This document shows, in pieces, positions 29,113-37,252 of a stretch of 64,000 nucleotides of DNA. The number at the start of each line of letters is the position of its first letter. Position 1 is the stretch's first letter. The notes beneath the pieces were generated by a model. That model was given only the letters and a program-made list of their open reading frames with translations. It did no database searches and was not told the origin of the DNA. The position numbers and the translations under genes were made by a program. Source of the DNA: Pararhizobium sp. A13 (GTDB taxonomy: Bacteria; Pseudomonadota; Alphaproteobacteria; Rhizobiales; Rhizobiaceae); assembly GCF_040126305.1 (NCBI RefSeq), contig NZ_CP149510.1, positions 466,001 to 530,000 on the forward strand, in the 5' to 3' direction.

Positions 29113-29589
29113 TCAGTCGGCGCTCTTGAGCAGGCCGGCATAGACGCCGGGCGCGGAATTCGGGATCGGCGTGGCGCCCACGGTGCGCTCGTAGAATGCG
29201 GATGGCCCGACATCGCCGATAATCGCGTAGCCGTAACCCATCGTCTTCAGGTCCAGAAGGCAGGCCAAAAGCAGCGCATGACCTATGCCCTCGCCGCGCG
29301 CCGCCTCATCGACGCCCGTCGGCCCGAAGAACCCGCGAGCGATCGATTCATGGCAGGCAAAACCAATGAGCTTTTCAGCCCGGGTCGCGAGAAAGCAGGT
29401 GGGCGGCTGGCGGGCAAAGGCGACGGTGGTCTCGCTCGCCCAGCCGGAGCCGAACTTTTCCCGCACCCAGCCGGTCACTAGTTCGAGTTCCGGCGCAAGT
29501 GCCCGCCGGATGGTGACGCCCGCCTTTTCCATTCGCGCGTCGAGACCGGAAACCGGCTTAACCACCGAGAGGTTGACCAGATAGTCCAT
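29113..29589 (-). CDS. GNAT-family N-acetyltransferase
   Basis: 158 residues. The acetyl-CoA-binding motif A region reads GVDEAARGEGIGHALLLACL, followed by GYGYAIIGDVG and a C-terminal FYERTVGA segment, all normal for GNAT proteins. AAAGG precedes the ATG at 29589. The acceptor is unknown; co-transcription with a hexosaminidase suggests an amino-sugar substrate, but this is inference. The promoter region contains the 37-bp palindrome. Confidence 0.88.
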   Translation of the reverse strand: MDYLVNLSVVKPVSGLDARMEKAGVTIRRALAPELELVTGWVREKFGSGWASETTVAFARQPPTCFLATRAEKLIGFACHESIARGFFGPTGVDEAARGEGIGHALLLACLLDLKTMGYGYAIIGDVGPSAFYERTVGATPIPNSAPGVYAGLLKSAD

Positions 29590-29640
29590 GTTGAACCTTT
29601 TGCGATCACGCTTGGCATAGGCCAAGAACACAGGCCGATG

Positions 29641-29677
29641 CTCTACATTAAGTCAAATAGCTTGACTTAATGTAGAG
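29641..29677. promoter_or_regulatory. 37-bp perfect inverted repeat upstream of the GNAT-hexosaminidase operon
   Basis: Arms CTCTACATTAAGTCAA (29641-29656) and TTGACTTAATGTAGAG (29662-29677) are exact reverse complements, 16 bp each, around ATAGC. It lies 52-88 bases upstream of the GNAT start. No T tract follows and the stem is AT-rich, so an operator for a dimeric regulator is more likely than a terminator. TTGACT on the minus strand could also act as a -35 element. Confidence 0.75.
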
Positions 29678-29760
29678 GGGAAAACAAAGGCCCGTCAACT
29701 CACCTTTGGCGGGCTGGCCAAACCACAACAGCCTAAATTTTTTAGGTGCAGAAAAGCAAC

Positions 29761-29778
29761 CGGCGCCGGAGGGCGCCG
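29761..29778 (-). terminator. Terminator after the siderophore ABC operon
   Basis: CGGCGCC and GGCGCCG pair around a 4-base loop. On the minus strand the stem is followed by GTTGCTTTTC. It lies 41 bases after the ABC ATPase stop. Confidence 0.6.
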
Positions 29779-29818
29779 AAAGTCAGTAAGGATCGCGGCT
29801 TCCGCCTTCCCTGTATGA

Positions 29819-30574
29819 TCAGATGATGGAGCTGTCGACGATCACCAGCGGTTTCCCCTGCGAGCAGGCTTCGAGCCGCGCCTCGACCCGGTAGATGTCG
29901 CGCAGCATCGCCTGCGTTATGACATCGGCCGTCGGACCGCTCGCGGCCATTTTACCGTCGGCGATGACGATGGTGTTGTCGCAATAGCGGAGCGCATGAT
30001 TGAGATCGTGCAGCGCAATCAGCACCGCCATGCCCGATCGGGATGCCAGTGCCTTCATGAAACCCAGCACTTCGATCTGCCGGAAAAGGTCGAGAGCCGA
30101 GGTCGGTTCGTCCATCAGAAGAACCTCGGGCTTGCGCACGAGCGCCTGGGCGATCGACACCAGTTGGCGCTGCCCGCCGGAGAGCTCGCCGAGCCCGCGA
30201 AAGCCGAGATCGTCGATCCGGAGTGCCTGCAGAACGTGGTCGATGTCCGTCAGATCCCGGTCGTGAACCTTCCAGCCGGTTCCCTGCTTGGCTGCCAGCA
30301 AAATCGATTCGTAGACCGTCAGGACCGCATTGGCACCGGTGTCCTGCGGCATGTAGCAGATCGTTTCCGGACCCTTGTCGGTATCGCTGAGATACACAGT
30401 CCCCGGCCCGGAGGTGAGGCCTGCGATACGCTTGAAAAGAGTGGATTTGCCGGCGGCGTTGGGCCCGATCACGGCGGTGATGACGCCACCGGCGAGCACG
30501 CCGGTATCGACGCCGGACAAAACGACGTGCTTGCCGTATTTGGCGCCAAGGCCTTCGAGTGCCAGACTTACCAC
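29819..30574 (-). CDS. Iron-siderophore-type ABC transporter ATPase (FecE/FepC type)
   Basis: 251-residue ATPase with Walker A GPNAAGKST, signature LSGGQRQ and Walker [13 protein letters not shown], then the HDLNHALRYCD switch typical of iron/B12 importers. The GTG start at 30574 has CGGAGG 5 bases upstream and lies inside the 3' end of the permease gene (7-base overlap). An upstream ATG would add 47 residues of non-family sequence. It is the last gene of the operon that starts at 33992. Confidence 0.92.
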   Translation of the reverse strand: MVSLALEGLGAKYGKHVVLSGVDTGVLAGGVITAVIGPNAAGKSTLFKRIAGLTSGPGTVYLSDTDKGPETICYMPQDTGANAVLTVYESILLAAKQGTGWKVHDRDLTDIDHVLQALRIDDLGFRGLGELSGGQRQLVSIAQALVRKPEVLLMDEPTSALDLFRQIEVLGFMKALASRSGMAVLIALHDLNHALRYCDNTIVIADGKMAASGPTADVITQAMLRDIYRVEARLEACSQGKPLVIVDSSII

Positions 30575-31635
30575 GACCGCCTCCGATTGCTGAAGATGAG
30601 CACAAAGAAGAAGGGAACACCGACTAGTGCTGTGATGACGCCGATCGGCAGAATGGCACCGGGAATGATCGTCTTCGACACGACCGAGGTCGCAGATAAC
30701 AGCAGCGCACCGCAAACAAGCGAGGCCGGAAGAAAGAAACGCTGATCCTCACCGACCAGCATGCGCGCAATATGCGGCCCGACCAGACCGATGAATCCGA
30801 TTGTACCGACGAAGGAAACCGGGATCGCGGCGAGAAGGCTGACCAGCATCATGGTTTCGAGGCGAAGCGCGCGCACATTGATCCCGAAGCTCGCCGCCTT
30901 GTCGTCGCCGAGCCGCAGCGCCGTCAGCGCCCAGGCGCGGTGGGCAAACAGCGGAACGGCGAAGACGAGTATAGCCCCGGTCACCCAGACCTTGACCCAG
31001 GTCGCCTTGGTGAGACTGCCCATGGTCCAGAAGACGACGGCAGCCAATGCCTGCTCGGAGGCGAGATATTCAAGCAGCGAGAGCAGGGCATTGAAGGTGA
31101 AGACAAGTGCGATGCCGAGAAGAACGATGGTCTCGACAGTGACGCCACGCATGGTTGAGGCGAAATGAATGAACAGCGCCGCGACCATCGCCATCAGCAA
31201 GGCGTTGATCGGCACCATGTAGTGGACGGCGACCGGGAAGATCGCGACCCCCCCGACAAGCCCCAGCGCCGCGCCGAAACTCGCCGCGGCGGAGATGCCG
31301 AGCGTGAACGGGCTTGCCAACGGATTGGCAAGGATCGTCTGCATCTGCGCGCCGGCGACCGAAAGCGAAGCACCGACCGTGACTGCCATCAGCGCGATCG
31401 GCATCCGGATATCCCAGATGACGACGCGCAACTGATCATCGACCGATGCAGGCTGAAACAATGCCCTCAGAACATCCGAAAGCGTGTAATTTGCCGGCCC
31501 GAGCGCCATATCCACTGCGACGCTGACGAACAGCGCCGCGACAAGACACAGGATCAGGACAATACGGCGGAAGGCAAGGGCGCGGTAGCGTCCGCCGCCA
31601 GCATCTTCAATGGGGTGCGCAATCGCCAACGTCAT
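30568..31635 (-). CDS. Iron-siderophore-type ABC transporter permease (FecCD family)
   Basis: 355-residue inner-membrane permease with about nine or ten helices. Family motifs are GASLSVAGAQMQTILANPLASPFTLGIS (read in two blocks) and FVGTIGFIGLVGPHIARMLVG near the ATPase contact. The ATG at 31635 overlaps the stop of the upstream binding protein by one base; a GTG at 31638 is the alternative. A single permease gene implies a homodimer. Confidence 0.93.
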   Translation of the reverse strand: MTLAIAHPIEDAGGGRYRALAFRRIVLILCLVAALFVSVAVDMALGPANYTLSDVLRALFQPASVDDQLRVVIWDIRMPIALMAVTVGASLSVAGAQMQTILANPLASPFTLGISAAASFGAALGLVGGVAIFPVAVHYMVPINALLMAMVAALFIHFASTMRGVTVETIVLLGIALVFTFNALLSLLEYLASEQALAAVVFWTMGSLTKATWVKVWVTGAILVFAVPLFAHRAWALTALRLGDDKAASFGINVRALRLETMMLVSLLAAIPVSFVGTIGFIGLVGPHIARMLVGEDQRFFLPASLVCGALLLSATSVVSKTIIPGAILPIGVITALVGVPFFFVLIFSNRRRSW

Positions 31636-32777
31636 CACATGTCACCCGCTTCAAGAGAGACGAAATAGCCCGTGCGATAGGCAACCGGCAGGAACTTTTC
31701 GTGGAAGTCCCTGAAGGTTTCCTCCGCGTCGAGGTCGGCGAAAAGCTGCGGATGGAACCACTTGGCGAATTGCTGGATCGCGACAAAGTCATAAGGGTTG
31801 CCGTAGAACTGGTGCCAGACGGCGTGGACCTGGTGCTGCTTCACCGCCTTCAGGCCTGGAAAAGCGGCCCGTTGCATGAGATCCGCAAGCCTCGCGCGCG
31901 CCGCCTTTGGATCGGCCCCCGGTCCGACATTGACGAACTGGTTGATGTCGGATTCGGCTGCCCAGTTGGCCCCGGTCAAGATCACATGATCCGGGTTTGC
32001 CACAACGAGCTGTTCCGGGTTGAGATCGCCGAATGTACCCGTGATCACGTCGGAACCGATATTATGCCCGCCGCCGAGCTCGACCATCCGGCCGAAATTG
32101 ACCGGCCCGAATGTGCGGCAGCAGGCGACATCGCCGGAAATGCCCGGCGAGCGCTCGATGAACACTTTCGGATACGCGGGCTTTGCCTCGGCAAGCCGGC
32201 CCGTCACCCGCGCGATCTGCGCACGGCGATAGTCGGTCAGTTCCTTGGCCTTCTCCTCGGCACCGAAAATTTCGCCGAGCAGGGCAATGCTGCCTTCGGT
32301 GTTCTTCTCCGGATCAACCCGGAAATCGAGATAGACGACGGCGATACCGGCGGCTGCGGCCTTCTCGAGGAGTGATGCCTCCTCGGCCGCCTTCACCGAT
32401 TCCAGATTGAGCGTCAGCACGTCCGGCTTGAGCGCGATGGCCGCTTCCAGATCGAATGTGCCGTTGCCGACATAGCCGAAGCGCGGCAGTTTTTCGATGT
32501 CAGGAAAGCGCTCGCGATAGCTGACATAGGTGTCGGCGTCCTTCTTCACCAGATCGTCACGCCAGCCGACGATCGTTTCGAAGGCCTTGTCGCTTTTCAG
32601 CGCCGCAATCACATGGACTTGCCGGGCCTCGCCGAGGAGGACACGCTTGGCCGGCAGATCGAGCTCCACCTTGCGGCCAGTTACGTCGGTGATGACGGTT
32701 TTCTCGGCCACGGCCGGTTCCGCAGCAAGGCCGATGAGGCCGGTGAGCGCCAGCAGCGCGATCGTCAGCGTCTTCAT
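31635..32777 (-). CDS. Periplasmic iron-complex-binding protein 1
   Basis: 380-residue class-8 (FepB/BtuF-fold) solute-binding protein with signal peptide (MKTLTIALLALTGLIGLAA...AVA). It begins the mature part with KTVITDVTGRKVELDLPAKRVLLGE. It is clearly paralogous to the next gene upstream: both end in VKAVK...VHA.WHQFY.NPY.FVA.QQ.AKW.HP.LF. GAAGGA precedes the ATG. It is directly coupled to the permease, so it is probably the primary receptor of the importer. Confidence 0.9.
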   Translation of the reverse strand: MKTLTIALLALTGLIGLAAEPAVAEKTVITDVTGRKVELDLPAKRVLLGEARQVHVIAALKSDKAFETIVGWRDDLVKKDADTYVSYRERFPDIEKLPRFGYVGNGTFDLEAAIALKPDVLTLNLESVKAAEEASLLEKAAAAGIAVVYLDFRVDPEKNTEGSIALLGEIFGAEEKAKELTDYRRAQIARVTGRLAEAKPAYPKVFIERSPGISGDVACCRTFGPVNFGRMVELGGGHNIGSDVITGTFGDLNPEQLVVANPDHVILTGANWAAESDINQFVNVGPGADPKAARARLADLMQRAAFPGLKAVKQHQVHAVWHQFYGNPYDFVAIQQFAKWFHPQLFADLDAEETFRDFHEKFLPVAYRTGYFVSLEAGDM

Positions 32778-32855
32778 TGTCTTGGTCCTTCGACAGCAGT
32801 TCGACCAAATGCAATCGGGGCGGAAAGCCCGCCCCGTGCCGGTCCGTCCTTCGGA

Positions 32856-33992
32856 TCAGCCCGCAACCGCGAGCGAGGCGAAATAGCCGGGCTTGTAGTC
32901 GACAGGCAGGAAGCGCTCGTGCAGTTCCTTGAAGGTGGCGTCCGGATCGAGATCCTTGAACAGTTCCGGATGCAGCCACTTGGCGATCTGCTGCACGGCG
33001 ACGAACTGATAGGGATTGTTGTAGAACTGGTGCCAGATGGCGTGGACATTGCCGTCCTTGACCGCCTTCACGCCGGTGAACGCAGGGCGCTGCATCAGGT
33101 TGGCAAGCTTGCGGACCGATTCCTTCGGATCCGCGCCCGGGCCGACGCCGACCCAGTTGCCGCCGGGAACATAGAGCTCCCAGTTGGCGCCGGTGACGAT
33201 GATCTGGTCCGGGTTGGAGGCGATGATCTGCTCGGGATTGACCGTGCCGAACGTGCCGGGAATGATGTCCTTGGCCATGTTGGCACCGCCGGCGAGTTCA
33301 ACCATCTTGCCGAAATTCTCATTGCCGAACGACATGCAGCAATCGTCGGAATAGCCGCCTGCACGTTCCATGAACACCAGCGGCTTCTTCGCATCGGCCT
33401 TCGCCAGCACGTCGGTGACGCGGGCAATCTGCTCTGCCCGGAACGAGATGAATTCCTCTGCCTTCTCCTGCTTGCCGAACAGCGTGCCGATGACGCGCAT
33501 GCTGGCCTCGGTGTTTTCCATGGGCTTTTCGCGGAAATCGACATAGACGAGCGGGATGCCGACCTTGCCGAGCTTTTCGATATAGCCGGCTTCTTCGGTC
33601 GCGGTCTTGGCATCGATGTTCATGATAATGACGTCGGGCTTCAGAGCGACGGCCTGCTCGATGTCGAATGTGCCGTCCTTCATGCCGCCGAAGGTCGGCA
33701 GCTTGTCCATTTCCGGAAACTTGGCGAGATATTCATTGTAGCCGTCGAGGTCGGCCTTCTTGAAATCGTCACGCCAACCGACGACCCGCTTGAACGGCGC
33801 GTCCGTGTCGAGCGCGGCAACGAAATAGATCTGCCGGCCTTCGCCGAGAATGACGTGCTCGACCGGGACGCTGATTTCGACATCGCGGCCAGTCACATCC
33901 TTGATGGTGACTTTCTCACCGGCAAAGGACGAGCCGGAAAAAAGCGCGCAGAAACCCACGGCGGCCAAGGCCACCCTACCGAACAAATTCAT
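32856..33992 (-). CDS. Periplasmic iron-complex-binding protein 2 (tandem paralogue)
   Basis: 378-residue solute-binding protein with signal peptide (MNLFGRVALAAVGFCALFSGSSFA). The mature chain starts EKVTIKDVTGRDVEISVPVEHVILGEGRQ. It contains a DDCCMSFGNENFG segment matching CCRTFGPVNFG in the neighbour. I chose the ATG at 33992 because GGAG lies 8 bases upstream; an in-frame GTG at 34001 overlaps that site. It is the first gene of the operon. Having two receptors for one permease suggests two related ligands. Confidence 0.9.
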   Translation of the reverse strand: MNLFGRVALAAVGFCALFSGSSFAGEKVTIKDVTGRDVEISVPVEHVILGEGRQIYFVAALDTDAPFKRVVGWRDDFKKADLDGYNEYLAKFPEMDKLPTFGGMKDGTFDIEQAVALKPDVIIMNIDAKTATEEAGYIEKLGKVGIPLVYVDFREKPMENTEASMRVIGTLFGKQEKAEEFISFRAEQIARVTDVLAKADAKKPLVFMERAGGYSDDCCMSFGNENFGKMVELAGGANMAKDIIPGTFGTVNPEQIIASNPDQIIVTGANWELYVPGGNWVGVGPGADPKESVRKLANLMQRPAFTGVKAVKDGNVHAIWHQFYNNPYQFVAVQQIAKWLHPELFKDLDPDATFKELHERFLPVDYKPGYFASLAVAG

Positions 33993-34046
33993 TGTCATCA
34001 CTCCATCGGGGAAACTGGGGCGCTTTTAGTATTTCATGATATTGAC

Positions 34047-34052
34047 AGTCAA
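34047..34052 (-). promoter_or_regulatory. Candidate -35 element and small palindrome in the divergent iron-transport promoter
   Basis: TTGACAGTCAA (34042-34052) is an 11-bp palindrome in the AT-rich gap between the binding protein and the methyltransferase. On the minus strand TTGACT could act as -35 with TAAAAG about 18 bases downstream. I could not recognise a clear Irr, RirA or Fur box. Confidence 0.35.
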
Positions 34053-34117
34053 GTTTTATCTTTTAGAAGGATTCCAGGAAGTTACTTAACCTGCACGGCG
34101 CAATCCGGGACCTGACG

Positions 34118-34924
34118 ATGAGCAATACCGAAAGACTGACGAACTATGACCTGCGCGCCGAGATCAAGGCATACTGGTCCGAACGGGCCGCCACCTTCGA
34201 CCAGTCGCCCGGCCACGAAATATTTTCGGAGGATGAACGGGCCGCCTGGCACCAGCTGCTCCTCCGGCACCTGAGCTCCGGCGACGGGCGGGCCGCACTC
34301 GATCTTGCCAGCGGCACCGGTGTCATTTCGCATCTGATGGACGATCTCGGCTTTCGGGTAACGGGAATGGACTGGGCGGAGCCCATGATGGAGCGCGCCC
34401 ACGCCAAGGCAAAGACCCGCAAGCGCAGCATCAGCTTTCGGCTGGGCGATGCCGAGAACACGATGGAGCCAGACAACGCCTATGACGTGATCGTCAACCG
34501 GCATCTCGTCTGGACCCTGGTCGATCCGAAGGCGGCATTCGCCGAATGGCTGCGCGTGCTGAAACCGGGCGGAACACTGCTGATCATCGACGGCGATTTT
34601 GTCAGTTCGACACCGCTCGAGCGGCTTCTCTCCAAGCTTGCCGTATTCGGCCAGCGCCTTGGCATCCTGAAGAGCGATACGGTACAAGCGTCGGCGGCAA
34701 TGATGGATACGCATCGCAGCATTCTTTCGCGCGTCTATTTCTCGCAAGGTGCACGCGCGGAGGCGGTCGCCGATCTCCTTCGGCAGAGCGGCTTCGACAC
34801 TGTGACCATCGACACCGATCTGGCCGGGATTCATCGCGCCCAGGCAAAACATTGGAACCTTTTCAAAGGCTTGGCCAGAGGGATTCAGCACCGCTACGCG
34901 ATCAGGGCGACGAAGGCTGGCTGA
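34118..34924 (+). CDS. Class I SAM-dependent methyltransferase
   Basis: 268 residues. SAM-binding motif I is ALDLASGTGVISHLM, followed by GMDWAEPMMERAHAKA and the post-motif VLKPGGTLLIIDGDF, a UbiE/type-11 methyltransferase layout. It is divergent from the iron-type ABC operon with a 126-bp shared promoter region. Methyltransferases of this kind recur beside metal-chelate transporters, where they may modify a chelator; here that is inference only. Confidence 0.87.
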   Translation: MSNTERLTNYDLRAEIKAYWSERAATFDQSPGHEIFSEDERAAWHQLLLRHLSSGDGRAALDLASGTGVISHLMDDLGFRVTGMDWAEPMMERAHAKAKTRKRSISFRLGDAENTMEPDNAYDVIVNRHLVWTLVDPKAAFAEWLRVLKPGGTLLIIDGDFVSSTPLERLLSKLAVFGQRLGILKSDTVQASAAMMDTHRSILSRVYFSQGARAEAVADLLRQSGFDTVTIDTDLAGIHRAQAKHWNLFKGLARGIQHRYAIRATKAG

Positions 34925-34982
34925 ACGACGCTTTCCGCACGATGAAAAGGCTTCACACTCCGCCCGGCATTGTCGGTACGGA

Positions 34983-35483
34983 TTATATGCGAATGCGCCG
35001 GATCATCGCGACATGTGAACAAAGACACGCAAGGAATACGACAACAAGCAGCACCGTCCCGAGCAGTGAATCGGTTATCTGGAGCATCGACCAATCACCG
35101 CGCAGCACCTGCGGCAGCGAAAAGCCGAAAAGACCGGCTTGCGCGTTTGCTACCCGGACCATGGCAAGCGCAGTTACGATGAGCGCGACATGCGCATGAA
35201 TGAAACCCGTCGTCGGGTATCGTTCTGGGTGTCTCGCAAGGTAGATGCCGAAAAGCGCTGCAAGCGTTAGTATCGTCAAAGCACTCCAGAATGCGACGCC
35301 GGGAACGGCCAGAAGCAGATAGATGGTTTCACGCATGACCGGAAGTATCGTCATATGGAGCCACCATGCCCATGCGCTTGAGGGATAATTCGTGAGCAGA
35401 ATCATGCTGATGAGAAAGATCGCCGCCAACGCGTAGACGGCTGATGGACCCAGTCGGATAAGTGTCAGAACCGGGTTTCGCAT
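34983..35483 (-). CDS. Integral membrane protein of unknown function
   Basis: 166 residues with four predicted membrane helices: near residues 10-30 (AVYALAAIFLISMILLT), 50-85, 100-120 and 138-160 (SLLGTVLLVVVFLACLCSHV). It ends in RRIRI. AGAGGA lies upstream of the ATG at 35483; a longer frame to 35531 lacks a ribosome-binding site. I do not recognise the family. It converges on the methyltransferase gene and its upstream region faces the Tad-linked lipoprotein gene. Confidence 0.7.
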   Translation of the reverse strand: MRNPVLTLIRLGPSAVYALAAIFLISMILLTNYPSSAWAWWLHMTILPVMRETIYLLLAVPGVAFWSALTILTLAALFGIYLARHPERYPTTGFIHAHVALIVTALAMVRVANAQAGLFGFSLPQVLRGDWSMLQITDSLLGTVLLVVVFLACLCSHVAMIRRIRI

Positions 35484-35814
35484 CTGCTTCGCTTCCTCTC
35501 GCCCAAGCCGCAGCCATACCAATCGAGACAATGTATAAGATGACGCTTAACTGTGGATTACCAGACCGGCACCACGTGGATCACGGCCAAGTATCGCACA
35601 AGCCTGCTACACTCTCGAAAAAAATAACGTTTCACCTCAAAAAGATCGCCGTGCGGTAGAGCAATGTTGCAAGAGTGACACTATACAAGCGTGACATGTG
35701 TCTCTTTAATGCGACTCAGTCGGTCAATTCTTTCTTTGTTAGCATTTTTTCATCAGGATTTTCCGTGAGAGCCTGCTTATGCACCGCTAACATATCTGAA
35801 AGTTGGGGGAATGA
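35484..35814. other. AT-rich divergent intergenic region
   Basis: 331 bases between the membrane-protein gene (minus) and the TPR lipoprotein gene (plus). It is markedly AT-rich and should carry both promoters. I see no gene, repeat or long palindrome. A GGGGGA motif close to 35810 is the ribosome-binding site of the lipoprotein gene. Confidence 0.6.
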
Positions 35815-36342
35815 ATGGTAGCGTTTCAGATTAGATCAAGGATCAGATGCCTTGCGATAGTGCTCGCCGGCTTCGCGACATTGGCCGGATGCCAGTCTTC
35901 AAGTCTCGAAGACATGTCCGCGTTTGGCGATAGCGCGAAGACTGTCGAAGACGACTCGGCTGTGGCCTTCTACAAGGACGACGAGTTGATCACCACGGGG
36001 AAGCTCCAGTTCAAGGAAAAGAACTACGGAAAGTCGTACGCAATTTACAAACGTGCAGTTTCAGTCTTTCCCCAAGATCCGGCGGCATGGCTGGGCTTTG
36101 CGGCATCGTCGGATATGATCGGCCGGTTTGACACCTCCGACCGCGCTTATGTGCAGCTCGCACGGATGATTGGCAACACGCCCGTCTATTACAACAATAT
36201 CGGATACTCCCATCTCTTGCGCGGTGACTTGCCCAAGGCCAGGCGTTATTTCCTGAAAGCCTACGAACTCGATCCCACCAACGAGACGACTGCCCGAAAT
36301 CTTGAATTGATGAAGAACAGCGTCAATGTCGCGCAGCGATAG
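35815..36342 (+). CDS. tadD-like: TPR lipoprotein, TadD-like
   Basis: 175 residues. A signal peptide with a lipobox (LAGC, C26) marks it as a lipoprotein. Tetratricopeptide-type helices follow (LQFKEKNYGKSYAIYKRAVSVFPQDPAAW; VYYNNIGYSHLLRGDLPKARRYFLKAYELDP, each read in parts). TadD proteins are TPR lipoproteins thought to help assemble the Tad secretin. It lies at the edge of the Tad locus but on the opposite strand, so it has its own promoter. Confidence 0.85.
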   Translation: MVAFQIRSRIRCLAIVLAGFATLAGCQSSSLEDMSAFGDSAKTVEDDSAVAFYKDDELITTGKLQFKEKNYGKSYAIYKRAVSVFPQDPAAWLGFAASSDMIGRFDTSDRAYVQLARMIGNTPVYYNNIGYSHLLRGDLPKARRYFLKAYELDPTNETTARNLELMKNSVNVAQR

Positions 36343-36562
36343 AAACGCTTGACGCTCGAAGATGTCTTGATGCGTGGTCGGCGCGGCGAAGGGGAGTCCG
36401 CGCCGCGGCTCCACCGTGGCGGACACGTCGAAAAATGCGCCCCGTAGAAAGCGCATTGCGAACTCGGCTATTATGCGGGGATAAAAATCGCGCAGCGAAA
36501 GGCGTTGCAGTTCACCTATTGCGCCCGAAAAGACGCACAGCGCCGTGCCGCAAATCCGGCGA

Positions 36563-37135
36563 CTATTGCACTTTCCGCAGAATCAGTTTGCCTTCCGGCG
36601 AGACCGATCGTTCATAACGCGGCAAGTCAGAGGCTGAAACGCCCTGGGCGTCGATCGAGGCCAGGCTGTCGTTCGCAATCCCGCGACCAACCGATACCGC
36701 ACCAAAGGAGGGCTCGATATGCTGCGTCACCTCCTTACCGGGTGCGCTCAAGATCTGTGCGCCGCCGGAGGCGAACAGGCCAGAACGCATTCGGCCATCC
36801 AGGTCCGCCACGTCTTTCTGCAGGCTCTCTACATGTTGCCGAACGATCGCCACGTCGTCGGCCTTTGCACCTTTGGCGATATTTTGCGCCTGCTTGTCGA
36901 TCTGCGCCTTCAGGCCATCGATCGACAGCTTGAGTGAGGCAAGCGTCTCGCTGCTTTCACGCACATCGGCGGCATTCTTCGCCGTGTAGAGCAGAATCCC
37001 CGCATTCAACGGTAGAAGCATCAGTGCCATCGCGATGAACGGAGCGCCTTTCGAACGCGGCGGCTCTTTGGCTGTTTGCTCGCAGCGCGGCCTTGGGCCA
37101 TCAGATTCGACATCGACATTTGCAATGCTGGTCAT
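36563..37135 (-). CDS. Tad-locus membrane protein with coiled coil, function unknown
   Basis: 190 residues. A basic, Pro-rich cytoplasmic N terminus is followed by one membrane helix (FIAMALMLLPLNAGILLY, about residues 33-52) and then a coiled-coil stretch (SLKLSIDGLKAQIDKQAQNI, VRQHVESLQKDVADLDGRM). The C-terminal domain ends SPEGKLILRKVQ. GGGGAG precedes the ATG at 37135. It is the last gene on the minus strand of the locus, 117 bases after the AAA ATPase gene. I do not recognise a named family. Confidence 0.7.
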   Translation of the reverse strand: MTSIANVDVESDGPRPRCEQTAKEPPRSKGAPFIAMALMLLPLNAGILLYTAKNAADVRESSETLASLKLSIDGLKAQIDKQAQNIAKGAKADDVAIVRQHVESLQKDVADLDGRMRSGLFASGGAQILSAPGKEVTQHIEPSFGAVSVGRGIANDSLASIDAQGVSASDLPRYERSVSPEGKLILRKVQ

Positions 37136-37252
37136 CGACGTTTCTCCCCGCGAGCCGGACCATGGCCCTCCCAGTAAATGCCACACCATTATTTCACGCA
37201 TTCCTTAATACACGCCTATTCCGCTGCCATGATAGTGTCCCATCGGACCTCC

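Noticed and set aside
29641..29677. Reading the 37-bp palindrome as a transcription terminator
   Set aside because: AT-rich stem, no T tract, and position upstream of the minus-strand operon fit an operator better.
32613..34115. 500-codon plus-strand open frame opposite the second binding protein
   Set aside because: Antisense to a protein with a good signal peptide and a recognisable paralogue next to it.
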